Shown here: one piece after another, positions 49,560-61,949 of the stretch | Layout of the letters: the number at the start of each line of letters is the position of its first letter | Position numbering within the stretch: the first letter of the stretch is position 1 | Program-made: the position numbers and the translations under genes | Notes under the pieces: generated by a model | The model's database searches: none | Seen by the model: the letters and a program-made list of their open reading frames with translations, nothing else | What the model was told of the DNA's origin: nothing | Source of the DNA: Pyxicephalus adspersus | Lineage: Eukaryota; Chordata; Amphibia; Anura; Pyxicephalidae | NCBI RefSeq assembly: GCF_032062135.1 | Contig: NC_092859.1 | Coordinates: 22,534,211 to 22,598,210, forward strand | Reading direction: 5' to 3' | DNA: 64,000 nucleotides

Positions 49560-50100
49560 TCCCAATCTCACGTCTTAGTAGTACAACAAATTTACACTAG
49601 GTGAAAACAGTGATCTGTCTCCTGGAATCAGTTCCCAGTCTCTAATTGTCTCCTGCAAGAAGTCCATAGCTTCTGAAGCATGTTCCCAGTCTGTGTATTC
49701 GTACATCTTCCAACATATTCGCAATCCCTGATTACTCAAATATAAATCACCAATGTCCTCAGCCTGAGTGTGACCTATGACTTGGCTCTGGAACATAATC
49801 ACAGGTGTAGTATGTCTGCAGTCTGTGACAGTTTTCTGTAGCATTGTATATGCTGCATGTTATGTGTGGCCCCCTGGAGATATTGGGGACTGTAGCTTGA
49901 ATACATTGACCATTGCAACTAAATACCCTATTCAAAAACTTTTTTGAATGTAAAGCTGAAATCAATAGCATCCCAAAGCTAAAAACACTGTTTAAAAGGA
50001 ACTATACAAATGCCGGGAGTACTGTAAGACTAGAAATACCAATGCAGGGTTTGGAGTGCCCAAGGTTTGCCCGGTAAAGGGAGACACCAACACCAACTTA

Positions 50101-50428
50101 GGCTATGTACACACGTGCAATAGTTGTCATTGGAAAGGATCTTTCACAATCCATGCCAACGACTAATGACTGTATGATGCATGAACGGATGCTGTAGATA
50201 CATAGAGGGAGAGGGGGAGAACGACAAAGCGGCACCCTGCTGCGCTCGCTCACTTTCACTGCCATTACAATTGTTAGACGTTCGTAGATCCGCTAGGACA
50301 GTTGTTCAGGCGATGCACGACGAGCACTGTACACACGCTTCATTGCTTCACTGTACCACAAGATTCTCATACAACATCATCCCTGAGCCGATTATCGGAC
50401 GAGAACCTTTGCACAGGTGTACCTAGCC
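50101..50428. mobile_element. MITE of the 'ggctacgtacacac' family, 328 bp
   Basis: Left terminus 'ggctatgtacacacgtgcaa', right terminus (reverse) 'ggctaggtacacctgtgcaa'. TTA at the left, TAA at the right. Contains the 'tcattggaaaggatctttca' subterminal segment shared with 50574 and 57017. Confidence 0.85.
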
Positions 50429-50573
50429 TAACACAACTTAACCAACACTCATGATGGGCAGATTATAAACTCAGCAAACCACACAAAAACTGAAACAATG
50501 GGACAGGAGGTGCATTTACAACAAAGCACATAATGAAACTTTTATTTGAAAGTCAGTTTAGATGAGACTCTTA

Positions 50574-50801
50574 AGCTGGGTACACACATGCATTAATTGT
50601 CATTGGAAAGGTTCTTTCACAATCCTTTCCAATGACTAAGGGCTGCATGATGCATGAATGAGTGCTGTACATACATTGTCCGTGGATCCGCCAGGACAGT
50701 CGTTCAGACAATGGACGCTGTACACACACCAGATTCTCGTCCGATATCGGTCCGGAGCCAATTATTGGACGAGAAGCATTGGACGTGTGTGCGTAGCAGT
50801 T
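50574..50801. mobile_element. MITE of the same family, 228 bp, with perfect subterminal hairpin
   Basis: Left terminus 'agctgggtacacacatgca', right terminus (reverse) ends 'ctacgcacacacgtccaa'. TTA occurs on both sides (50571-50573, 50802-50804). The hairpin has 13-bp arms at 50599-50611 and 50624-50636 with a 12-nt loop. Same orientation as the copy 145 bp upstream. Confidence 0.85.
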
Positions 50802-51334
50802 TTACTTGACTGCTGTTTCATGCAATGTATTATACATTTTTACTCTGTGTATCATGGAGTACAGTCATAACGTTGCTAGAAATGACTGCTGACATCCAGT
50901 AAAGTACAATCACTAAAGAGAACTACCATGTATAAAAAAAGAGCTTGCCTATACAAGAAGCACACGTGTCTGCTCCCATGAGCACATATCATTAGACACC
51001 ATACAAAGGTGTTTAAAATATTACCTGGCTTTGATAAGATTATTTACATTCAACTGATAAAGTTCACATATATATCTTAAATACTATAAAACACTGAAAG
51101 CACAATAAACAGTAAATAAAAGTCTTTTTTACAACCCCACATTACACATCTCACAATACACAACTATGACAATAAAGAATTCAAATGAATAAAACACAGT
51201 AACACAAAAAAAAACACACAACGTCATACTAAAAACATCTAAAGCACAAAGCATCACAAGAACAACAAAAGCAACCAGCTACCTAATGCATTTCAGGTTG
51301 TATCTATAAGCTTTTGAAGGGCACAGGCCATTTA

Positions 51335-51660
51335 CATACATTTCTGAACCAGAAGAGATTACACTCCAATATCCTCCTAACAGTCACAACCATTATTATT
51401 ATACAATTATATAGCTCTGACATGTTCCATAGTGGGAGTAGGAGCACTGAGCCAGTCACATCAGCTTACAATCTATTATTATCCCACAGTTACACACTAT
51501 TATTATACATGTGTATAGCTCTGGCATATACCATAGTGCTGTACAGAGAACACTGAGCCAGTAACCTCTGGTACACAGTCTGATGAGCATACACGCTGTC
51601 AAATAGTCTTATACTAATATTATACATTTATATATCTCTGACACATTCAGTTTTGAGTAG
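51335..51660 (-). repeat. SINE-tail units (array 9), minus orientation
   Basis: Three reverse units: 'atagctctgacatgttccat', 'tatagctctggcatatacca' with 'tagtgctgtacagagaacac', and 'tatatctctgacacattcag'; linkers contain 'tattattatac'. Confidence 0.75.
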
Positions 51661-52377
51661 AATTACTCATGTGCTGGGAAAGTATTCTTAGATACACAGA
51701 GAGTTTGGGCAAACACAAAGGTGTCACACAGACAACAACTTTAAGTTGTTCCCTTTGTAACAAACCACTTTTCCCCATAATGGGACAACGCAGTCAACCA
51801 ACTACAAATGAAGGGAGCACTGGGGGGCAGATGGACTCTAGCCAGAGATGGGTAAGTGATGCAAGCTAAAGAGTGCTGCGATAAGGAATAACCGCAGGCC
51901 AAATTGAAGAGATTTAGTTAAAAAATAAATAAAAATTAACAACGTTCTGTCAGGGTTGCTTGGTCTACCGTTGTATCCGAGGGCCAAATTGTCATTTCAT
52001 TATCAGGTGATTATTACAATGAGTGTAAGTCACTAAATCAAGCTGCAAACAATGTGAAAGTTTATTCTGAATATTAACAAAACCTACAACCGGCTTAAGA
52101 GCAAACATTGGGCAGTCACACGCTTGCATTTCTGCCATGTATAAAATTTATGCGAGCTGCTTTACAAATATCACCTATATCTTCTCATTTCTTTTTTTTT
52201 TAACCTAAAAACTGGCTGGGCCGTTGATGATGGCTTTAAAGGGCAAGAGAAAGCCAATAGAAAAAAAGTTAAATTTGCAAATTTAGCCCTATTAGCCTAT
52301 GTATATTAAAAAAAAAGTTCTGTGATCCTTCCAGAGGAACCATTTTAACAAATTTTTTTATCAATTAAATCGATAAT

Positions 52378-52540
52378 TAGTGTTCTCCACAGATATTTTT
52401 TTAAGCGGGGTGGGAAGAAGCTGTAGGTGGGGTTCAGCCTCTGTGTTGTGACCCAACTTTTCAGTAATCACCCAAAAACAACCGGGTGGTTACAGAAAAA
52501 TGCCAGGTGGTGCACCTGGCTAAAAAGGGCTTGGAATTTA
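52378..52540 (-). mobile_element. CAGTG-ended element, second copy, decayed
   Basis: Reverse-oriented match to 19206-19371: starts 'tagtgttctccacag', contains 'gggtgggaagaagctgtagg' and 'ccgggtggttacagaaaa'; its right end is degraded and no target duplication is recognisable. Confidence 0.7.
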
Positions 52541-53284
52541 AATTGTTTCTGCAATAGGATATGCTTAAAGATAAAAATAGATCTATAGTCGGACATAAAG
52601 ATAAAGTCTATTTTTGTTGTCATGCCTCTCTATTAAAAAGATTTTTTTAGAAAGAAGGACATTTCTATTCTTCTGCCTTTAAGCAGATGTACACCCAATA
52701 AATCAAATCTCATAGGGCTCTAAATATAAAGCAGAGAATCTAACATTCCTTCAAACATTTCCTGGTGGAGAATCTTCCAAGTCAATATGTTTTAATGGCA
52801 GTAAGTAATTCCCACCAGGGAATGTTTGAGAGGATGTCAGATTACCTGTTTTATAAATAGAGCCCATAGAAGCTTTAAAATAATGTAATTTCAAAGATCA
52901 AGTTTAATCTCTTTAAATCTGCAGCCTTCATGATTAATTCTGGTGACCACTATACAAGTCCTTGTTCCGACACTTCCTCTTACGGAGCTGCCTCCCCTAT
53001 CGGGAAGCCGGTTCACAGAAAGGATGAGGTATTAACGTTCGAGCAAGCGAATGTGAAGTGTCTAGGGTGCAGGAGCTGAGCAACACTCTGATTATATCAA
53101 AGAAAAAAAAAACATACAGGATTTTATAAAAAACATAACAATGGTTTATAATATACAGCGCACATAGTTGGGGTTTACATCTATTTAAAATCCAGTATTG
53201 CATATTATAGAACTGAAAAAAACCTCATCTGGAAACACAAACCAGTTGAAAAGAAAATTCTAATAGGATCTGAAGGCAGTGTGG

Positions 53285-53960
53285 AGCGGGTGAAGTGTGC
53301 TAACCCACAACATAGCAACATCTTTCATTGTTTCACGTGACCACTGACTCTGGGTTCCTGCACTTTGCACATTGTCGCTGATCTTTGCTCTGCCTCACTA
53401 AAGAGCCGGCAAGTGATAGAAATCGGTGATGACAGCCTCTTATATTTTGCCAGTTGGCTTTGTGATTCATGGCAGATCAGTAAGTGTGGAGATCATCAGA
53501 AGGTCTGCACAAATCCCGGATTATATTCGCAAAGGAAGCCTTTCATGTGGATTGAATATCGCTTTCCGACATGCTGCAACCAGTCAGCGCACCCCAAAAA
53601 TCTGATAACTGTAGCATAGAAATCGCCTCTGACTTCTCACAATTGAGCATGCCTATCTCTTGTGGAAACATGGCATTACGGGGAGGATGTGTGAAATGGC
53701 ACAGAGAGAATTACCCCGATGCGCCCTGCACATATGGCCTGTAAACCAGCTTTAGCACAATCCTTGCAAATCTATTCACCACGCTGAAAAAAAAAAACAC
53801 ACAGAGCGCTATGGTGAGAGCCATAATCGCATCTCTGTATGGGGAGGACACAGCGCCATTCACACAATAGAGCGCTCAAGTAACTCACCGCTGGATCGCC
53901 ATCTAATCTGGCAAGGTTTAAGATCTAATTAAGGTAGAGGGCAATCAAGAATTATTTGCA
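53285..53960. other. Candidate intronic regulatory block
   Basis: Unique sequence with 'tttcattgtttcacgtgacc' (ATTGTTT and CACGTG) near 53322, 'gaaatcggtgatgacagcc', 'ggtttaagatctaattaagg' and 'ggatctaattaaaaagg' near 53915-53980. A short A-run lies at 53789. Confidence 0.4.
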
Positions 53961-55012
53961 GCGGATCTAATTAAAAAGGAAATGATTGTTTTAAAATAAA
54001 ACTTTTGTTTTGTTAAAAAAAAAATAAAAAAATGGTGTAACATATATAACTTTGACGCAATCCATTCTATAAATTATTGGCATTTTAATTTCAATCTAAA
54101 GGTTCAGACATTGTTTTCCTGCTGCCTCAATATAAGATTTTCTGCAATCCTCTCCCCCCTGCTCCTGTAATAGGTTCCCTGCCATACCCTAGAAGTCTGC
54201 ACAGAAAAGTATGATCACATTACAGCTATCCCTGATATTGTCTGATAAAAGACTGCAGGAATGCCTCTCATTATTCAACACTGGAACAGATCGAGTAATT
54301 AAAAAAAGGAACCCCCGACACTTACTAAAAAAATTTGGTGTGTATTAGAATGACCTTTATCAATTTGTACAGAACAGACGGTGAGGAGGATCTGCAAAAA
54401 TGTTTGCAATAATCCTTGAAATAAGTGTAGCTGACTTGGAAGGAACTGCTATGTGAGGGCTCATTGTCATGTGACCAGCTGCCGAAAGATTCGGGAGAGG
54501 TTTGTTCTGCAACACAGATAAATATATGCAGATACATATAGGCAGATTGGCCAACATGGAGAAGGGATTTAATTAGGTTAACATAACTAGCACGGGTTGA
54601 TAATCACACACGATCAATAGGTATAACAATATGTAAAATAAATGTGCAAAAGTTTGTTAACACTTGAGCATTATATCTAACTATATAATCATAAGTATGT
54701 GAAGCTTCCCCCACAAAACAATTCATTTTAGGCATTTTATGTACTAGGTGCTGTAAAGACATATTAAAAATTGTGTGGTTAAACCTCATGGCAACTTTTT
54801 GTGGAAAACTCTTTTCTGTTCAAGCATGACAACTGTAAAAAAGTGCAGTTTGAATAGTTTCATGTTAAAAACTTAAGTGGTCTGCACAAAGCACTAACCT
54901 CAGGCCTACTGAAAACGGTAAGTATTTGAAACACTGAATGCAAACCATTTTTTCTCATCCAACATCAGCAGCTCACATATGCTCCTTGGCTTCATGGGCA
55001 AAAGTGGAGGCT

Positions 55013-55172
55013 CAGGGTTCTCCTCAGCACCTTTTAGCTGGGTGCACCACCCGGACTGTTCAGTAACCACCCGGCTGTTTCTGGGTAATTACAAAGGAGT
55101 TGGGTCACAATATATGGGCTGCCTCCCGCCTACAATTTCTTCCCAGCCAGCTTAAAGCTGGGTTCAACACTG
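55013..55172 (+). mobile_element. CAGTG-ended element, third copy, with 5-bp target duplication
   Basis: Starts CAGGGTTCTCCTC, ends 'gttcaacactg', flanked by AGGCT on both sides (55008-55012 and 55173-55177). Interior 'aaccacccggctgtttctgg' matches 19206. It lies about 250 bp downstream of the SOX5 donor at 55419. Confidence 0.8.
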
Positions 55173-55419
55173 AGGCTGTTATAGCCACAAATTGGGGCAA
55201 CTTCACATAATGCCCATGGTTTTGAAACGTGATGTCCAACAAGCTGGGTGTTAACAAAACTTTGGGCCATACAATGTATTAAACTAGGTGTGTTGGGTAG
55301 GAACAAGGGTAGGAACAAATGGCCTGGCACAAAACACAACAATAGTTTAGTCAATGACTGAAGAGTAAAAAAAACTTGGCTGTCTTGGTGAGATGTTGAC
55401 CACTAGATGGGCTACCTAC

Positions 55420-55651
55420 CATTGAGCTGTGTTGGTACGTTGGGCTCCTATGGTCGCAGGCATCCTGCGTCAGCAAAGAAACCGCCTGGAACTCTTCAGC
55501 ATGCGGCTTGTTGGGGAAACTGGCGTGCAAGGGAAGGTGAAAGGCTGCGAGGGCACCACTCTCATCGTCTTCCATTTTCTGCCGGCTTGTCACCATGGCT
55601 ACCTCTCCATCTGCATCCCCATACGGAGAGGCCGGTCTCTTGGAAGACATC
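55420..55651 (-). CDS. SOX5: SOX5 coding exon (N-terminal region, starts at Met-Ser-Ser-Lys)
   Basis: This internal exon encodes the N-terminal part of SOX5, a nuclear SoxD transcription factor that binds DNA through an HMG box and acts in cartilage, neural crest and neuron development. The minus strand reads [11 protein letters not shown], then [22 protein letters not shown] and VSLLTQ, all segments I recognise from vertebrate SOX5 and not from SOX6. The acceptor is TTTGTTCCTTCCAG (AG at 55653-55652). One exon base (55651) completes a split Arg codon, and the Met codon lies at 55650-55648. The exon ends in phase 0 at 55420 with donor GTAGGT. It holds 77 codons plus one base and no domain of known fold. 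The Met is also the start of a known shorter SOX5 isoform, so it may be internal or initiating depending on promoter use. The open frame runs into intron on both sides; those parts are not coding. Confidence 0.97.
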
Positions 55652-56289
55652 CTGGAAGGAACAAAAGCGGAGAAAATAATGAAAAAGCTCCACATAAATC
55701 CTTAATGCCGTCATTGTGTCGTTAGAGTCCATTGTAACAGCAATGGCTTTTTGTGCGCGAAACGAGTAGGAATCCATCCAAATACCACCGCGAAGAGTAC
55801 ACAGCAAGGAACAATGACCAGGCAGGTAGCAACAGAACACTGCTTGTTTGTTAGCAGAATAATCAACTAATAGCACATTCTTTTTGGCTCCTGAAATGAG
55901 AAATTTCACCTATAAAACATTATCCGCCAGGGGCCTAGCCTGGGGGGAGCACTATTCTCTTACAATGCTTCCAAATCTGGGTTAGGCTAACCGAGGGACA
56001 CAAAAAAGGAAAAAATTGAATGCGCAAACCTTGTTTTAGAAATAACGTTTAATAAGGAGATAAAATCCCCCATACAAGACAATAGATTAGCTTTTTAGAA
56101 ATTCTGAAGAAAACAGCTTGGCGAGGCCAAACAGTTTTTATTTACTGCTGGCAGCATTTAAGACTTAGGTGGTCAGACAACTACAAATCCCAGTTGGGGT
56201 ATTACTGCTTTGTGGGACTTGTAGTTCGCTCTAATCCCTCAGAAGCAAAAACAGGCCACAGCAGCCCTTTCACAGGTCACATTTTATTA

Positions 56290-56690
56290 AAAGCAACCAT
56301 AGTTTCTTCTTATATTGCTTTATTTTTGGACCGGCCATAGATATTTTTTTATGGTACGCACAACACGCCAAGTAATGTGTCAGCGTATAACTTCCAGGTA
56401 TTTATTACCTGTAACAGAGATCACAGCGCTCCCTCTGACAAAGCCCTTATTTGCTTTTCTCTCCAGAAATATGGAGCCACCTTTGCTCGGGCATCTTCCA
56501 GGGTTACTATCTACTTCCTGGACTGAGATGGCAACTCAGAACTGACACCGTGATCGTGTATATAATTTTGCTGCAATGTTTCCTCTTGCCTGGATCAAAC
56601 TGATGAAGCCATCTCAGCCTAGGCCAAGTCACTGAACTGGAGCACAAGGGCTTTTTAGTGATAAAAGGTAAAGAGTTTATCCCAAATCAT
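56290..56690 (+). repeat. Uninterrupted copy of the dispersed repeat seen at 32240
   Basis: Contains 'gagatcacagcgctccctct', 'gacaaagcccttatttgc' and 'gggctttttagtgataaaag'. Similarity may extend to about 56770. Family unknown. Confidence 0.55.
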
Positions 56691-57016
56691 TATTGATGTA
56701 TTTTGAGATAGGTCAGGAGTATTTTCATGCAAACTTGTAAATATTATTAACGTAACAATTTGAATGTTAAACAATAAATGAACGTCCTCCTAAAACACAC
56801 ACACAGACACACACATACAAGGACATTTCGGTACAAGGCCTATTAGGTTATCAAAGGTAGATAAAAGGTCACCTAAGTAACAACTGATAGTGTAGTGTTT
56901 TTAATAGATGTTTTAAAGATAAATCACACTAAGTTTTTTTTTATGTTATATCCAAATAGGACATCCTGCTGATTTCACTACTACAACTACACCATGACAA
57001 GCCAGACCATGGCTTA

Positions 57017-57248
57017 GGCTACGTACACACGTGCAACTGTTCTCGTCTGATAATAGGCTCAGGAACAATATCGGACGATAATCTTACATGTGTACAGCGC
57101 TTGTCCCCCATCGTCCGAATGACCGTCCTGGCCGATCCACGGACGATGAACGAAGTATGTACAGCGCTCGTTCATGCATCGTGCAGTCGTTGGAAAGGAT
57201 CATGAAAGATCCTTTCCAATGACAATGATTGCACATGTGTACATAGCC
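57017..57248. mobile_element. MITE of the 'ggctacgtacacac' family, 232 bp, TTA on both sides
   Basis: TTA at 57014-57016 and 57249-57251. Termini 'ggctacgtacacacgtgcaa' and (reverse) 'ggctatgtacacatgtgcaa'. The hairpin has 12-bp arms TTGGAAAGGATC (57190-57201) and complement (57208-57219). Opposite orientation to 50101 and 50574. Confidence 0.9.
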
Positions 57249-57719
57249 TTAGAAGGGTCGGCTGCAATATATCATAAAAGCTGCAGCCGCTATTTTTAAA
57301 ATATTAAATAACTGTGTGCACATCATACACACCTCAATACTTACAATGATAGCCTTAATATGTTTTTGCACGTCTGAGAAATGTTATAATTACATGTAAA
57401 ATTGGAAAATACTAGCAGGTCCTAATGCAGGAGTGCAGATGGTTTCTACATTCCACATATACATTTTTTGTTTGATTCATATGCACTACAACCTGATCAG
57501 ATCAAGTGAAAAAGTTCCACTTTATTAGATTTGATACCTCTGGATTTCAGTCTCATCTAATAAATCCACCATTTACCATGAAATGTTTAGATTTACTCAT
57601 TCATTAAAAATTAATCTTAACTAACTGTATGAATCTGAACTAAACTGTATGTGGTGTCTTTAATCTCATGCAAAGTCTACATGATAATGACACACCAAGA
57701 GTATGTAAAAATGAAGCTT

Positions 57720-57960
57720 GCTGCAGCATCATGGAATGAGGCCAGATATGACGGTCACTTTTGAGGTGGAATCTCCTGTGTAAGAGGATTACAGATTACA
57801 GGCACATCTCCTAACGTGACAATGGCTGGGAGCAATTCGGCCAGCCTTCATTAAGCAGATTAATAGATCATGAAGCAAATAACCTTTTCCGGAGCACAAG
57901 AGGTTAAAGTGAAGCAAATGGGGTTCTGTCTTTTAAACCCATCAAAAAGTCGGATGTATT
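57720..57960. other. Candidate intronic regulatory block
   Basis: Unique block with 'cattaagcagattaatagat' and 'gcaattcggccagcc', free of repeat signature. Confidence 0.35.
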
Positions 57961-60900
57961 GTTATAGAACAGGATCACATTACAGATTTGCACCTATATT
58001 CCTAGCGGGAAACAATCTTCTGTTATTATTATTTTAAAGCCATCTTTCATATCCTAATAATAATATAAAAAACATTTTCCTTTTATGATATGGGTAGATT
58101 ATATGGATGGTCCCAGCTTGCTGTATTCGGTGCAAGAAGTATCTGTCTTGAACAACTACAGAAAATAAATTAGTACTGGATAAATTTTCCTGACTTCACA
58201 ACTAGGCATAATTGTACTCCCATATCATGTGGAGTTTTCCTAGAAGAGTAAAGGCTGGTATAAAGAGCCAACTCCATATGAATGCCCATGCCTAGCATGA
58301 AAAGGTATGAATGTCAGTTGTCCACAGACACACTTTTGGCCATACAGTACATCAATACACCCAATAACACCATACAGAGAAGAACCCAGGAACATAGCCA
58401 CATCTACAATCATTGTCTGATCTTCCTACCAGCTTTTCACAACTAACTGTATTTGTGCTTTTACTGAATCTCTTAGATAACAAGCAAAAGTGCACGGTCA
58501 CAAACAAAGCAATAAATGAATAATAACAACCATCATAATAATAATAATGACAATAAAACATTTAGATATGTTTATCAAGCAAGGTTCTGCTACAGTGATA
58601 TTTAGCAAACTTTAGACAATTATTAAAGATCTCTGTAGATATTTCAGAGTTCTTGTCCCAGAAAATATCGATTCCAACGGTTCCACTCATAAATAAAGCT
58701 TTGTAGAATAACTTTGCATTGCTTTTAAGACTTTGCATGTAATGAGCAGTACTTTAATGATACTTTTTATTGAAGAAGAATTGGGAATGAAGTGGGGTCA
58801 TTTTTGTCTTTTTTACAGAAATATATTTTGTTGCACTTTTTTGGGCTATGTGTTTGCTTTTCAGCAGCAAAACTGAGGTTGAAATTTGCCAAAGCGAGAC
58901 TGAAAGCAGCTGAGAATTGGCTGCTAAGTAGAGATATAGGAGAAGCTATAATTGGGCCATATTGACACACAAGGCCCACTATAGAAGGATCTCTCATTTG
59001 TTCCTCTCACAGCTCTGCAGCTCATTCACAAGGAGGTGCAGACATCACCTCACACAAAGCAACTCTCTGTTATTCTCTACACAATTTGTCCACATCTAAG
59101 GTGTTACCTTCCCAGAAAGGACAGCTGTACAAACCTGTATGTGACTGAAGGCCATGCGGTCAGGCAAAAGCATTGCAAGTGTTAGCTCAGCTGGCAAGGA
59201 TAAAAGGTGGAGGGATGACAGGCTGTGTTTATGATGTTTGCTGGGCCCTTCCCCAATGAGGAGACCTTTTTTATCCATCACACAAGTTATGATCAATCAG
59301 GAGTGCAGAGAAAGGCCACCCATGTGCTAATATTCCATGATTATAAACCAAAGCCTGGACATTTATACATAAACAATTACAGCTGATGAAAAATATAATC
59401 AGCAGACACGAGACATTATCAAATAGTCCTGGGCAGAATTATGAATGATACCGAGTAACAAAGCTGAGGCTACAAGGCTACAGGAATTATCAGAAGATAA
59501 TTGTGAAAGTAAGGAAACGAAAGTAAGGAACAGAATTGTCCTCCAATTTTTTAGATACCAGATCATCACTTTACTAACACGATATTCAGGTGAGGACAGG
59601 TTAAGAGGAGATTATAATACCACTAAAGAAGTGATCAGAAACTCCTTTTACTTGGGTAGATTAACTTGTCAACAGTTTCAAAAGTGGCGATAAGTAGCAT
59701 AAGTGATAAAAAGGTGTTTGAAACAAACAGCACAGATCTCCATTGCAGCTATGGAATTCACTGCTTTCTAGTATTTTCAGTTCCAGCAGATTAGAGAATA
59801 CTCACAAGAATGAAGAGGTCACTGGTATACCACATTCATTGCTTCATTCATATTTCAAACAGGTGAATTAAAAAGCAAAGGGTCTTGGCAAATTGTGCCA
59901 TGCTTTTTTGAATCTCCTGAGTAAAGGAATATGGTATACTGCTGACCACTTCTTGTTTGTGAGTATTCTGTACTTAAAGGTTGCTAAAGGATATTCTATA
60001 TCCTCATCCTAACACACCTTTTTTCCATAAAAGAAAAAGAAAAACAAACATAAATATCTCTATTTGTAAAATATTGATTGTTAAGAGAAAAATGTGAAGG
60101 TGTAAACATTCTATAACAGTCTGTTCTTCCTGGATTGTAAAATGATTTATTACTGATATACAGATTGCTAACTTGTGCTTTTTTTATGCATTATAAACTA
60201 TTATACCATGCCAATGCTGGGGTGGTGCCGTCAGCCCCAGAACAAGCATGGTTCCCTCAATGATGGTGGAGGCACCTAACAATATTAGGGAGAAGAAAAG
60301 GGAACCAGTGTAGGACTTCCATCTGTGCAACACTCCATGAAAAGACAGCTCAGCACATTCCATTTAGACGGAGTAAATGTGCAAAGTACTTTAGGACAAT
60401 ATGGGGCTTTCATTGCTGACTTGGTATCCCATGTGCAGGCTATAGAAGCCATTTTTGCCGATAAAATAAGGATGAAGAAGACGGCCCTGGAGTTTGTTCA
60501 TTTAAGAAGTGAATCGGCAGTAGGAGTGTCTAAATATCAGGCAGGTTCTCTTTTTTGAACACTGCAAGCTCACATGTCATCTTACACCTCCCTATGACAT
60601 TCCTGTAAGTAAATACAGAGAGCACCCCCCAGCACAGATAAACTCTACATTAGGAGAGACTGTCTGACCCCCAAGCAGTCCTGTTTCAAGACATATATCA
60701 ACTGCTTTATATCTATCTGTGTTTAGCTGCTGGATGATAAAGCCAAGTATCCAATACACACAAAGGTTAAAGAGGCCCTGTCACTGTGCCTATTTATTTT
60801 CGAGTTCCCCGTGTAACATAAGTTTTATCGGCTGGTTCTGCCAGTGAATCTGTTAGTTTTTGTAGCTTTGAAGTTAACATATTTTGAGCGACAGGTTATC

Positions 60901-61949
60901 TGGAGGTTAACATATTACTTTGTTTGTCCATCTAAAAGTCAACCATACACTAGTAAGAGTTAGGTTTTGATAAAACAATATAAATATATAAAAAATATAT
61001 TGGTTGATATATGGATCAAACATTTATTGGGAATTCTCTGTTCACTGGATGTTCCAGTTCTAACGTAATTCAGTGAGCAGGGCTTCCAAACAACCACCAA
61101 ACAGTCAAAGTGTCCCCCAATCATTTACTATAACTATAGTAAATGGCAGGGAATGCTCACATTCATTTTCAGATATTAGGGAACGATCCCTGCTGAATTT
61201 CATTAGAACAAAATGTCAGATGTGCTGGTTGATAGAAGAATGATTGCAACCAGATAAATGATCGATATTGGGAGGATACCTAGTCAAGCACCTATAGACC
61301 ACTGTAAGGGTGACAACGTCTTTGTGCAACTTCACTTCATTATCAACAAATCAAAGGAAGTGTGAAGAAAAAGGTCTACTGGCAGGATTACCAGGAAGAA
61401 AAAATATCTTCCAAGACGGACTCAAAAAGCTGTAATATCGCTACTGCCACATTGCATCATACATCTTTTTTGTATTTTATTATATATGTATATTTTGTAT
61501 ATACAAATATATTGTATATTATTGTATAGTATATTATTACTTTCTGCCCTCCATGTGCTGTGCTGCTACTTTTCAGGTTGTTGATTTCAGGTTGTTTCCG
61601 GTCTTATATTTGTACATGGTATATGTTACGGTGTCTGAGAATTGGTTTCAAATATCCTCCTCGTAACTAGATTTAGCATCATGAACAATTATTGAGATTT
61701 ATTGAGTCAGCCTATTGATCCAAGCACACTGCTAGGTATGCACTGCAAAGGCAGGAGCAGTGAAATATTGTGGAGTACTAGTAAGCAGGAAGCGGAGCTT
61801 GCTTATGTAACTAGTAAACATGGCTGCCCCTGTGTGTATAAATAACTACAAACAATAGATAGAAACAAACCTTTTAATTCATCACCACACGCTGATAAGA
61901 ATATTTACATTATTCCGCTCACATTCACATACATATCTATAGAATCCCT

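Larger units (their letters stand above)
44447..55419 (-). other. SOX5: SOX5 intron of 10,973 bp between the first and second exons seen
   Basis: Bounded by donor GTAGGT at 55419-55414 and acceptor TTTGTCTTGCAG ending at 44447. Repeats, candidate regulatory blocks and the assembly gap inside it are listed separately. Stretches with nothing nameable: 44450-44765, 44975-45850, 46700-46860, 47490-47865, 47925-48420, 49200-49401, 49560-50097, 50805-51330, 51665-52375, 52545-53280, 53965-55005 and 55178-55419. Within 45270-45350 and 49705-49790 there is faint mutual similarity around 'tataaatcacc', too weak to define a repeat. Confidence 0.9.

Noticed and set aside
45270..49790. Weak similarity between 45270-45350 and 49705-49790 around 'tataaatcacc'
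   Set aside because: Too short and gapped to call a repeat by eye.
59096..59296. Possible alternative 5' exon ending at a GTAACACC donor-like site
   Set aside because: Only a weak donor-like match and no independent evidence of transcription.
60325..60558. 77-codon open frame with plausible amino-acid composition
   Set aside because: No family recognised and no exon boundaries; could not be supported without a database search.
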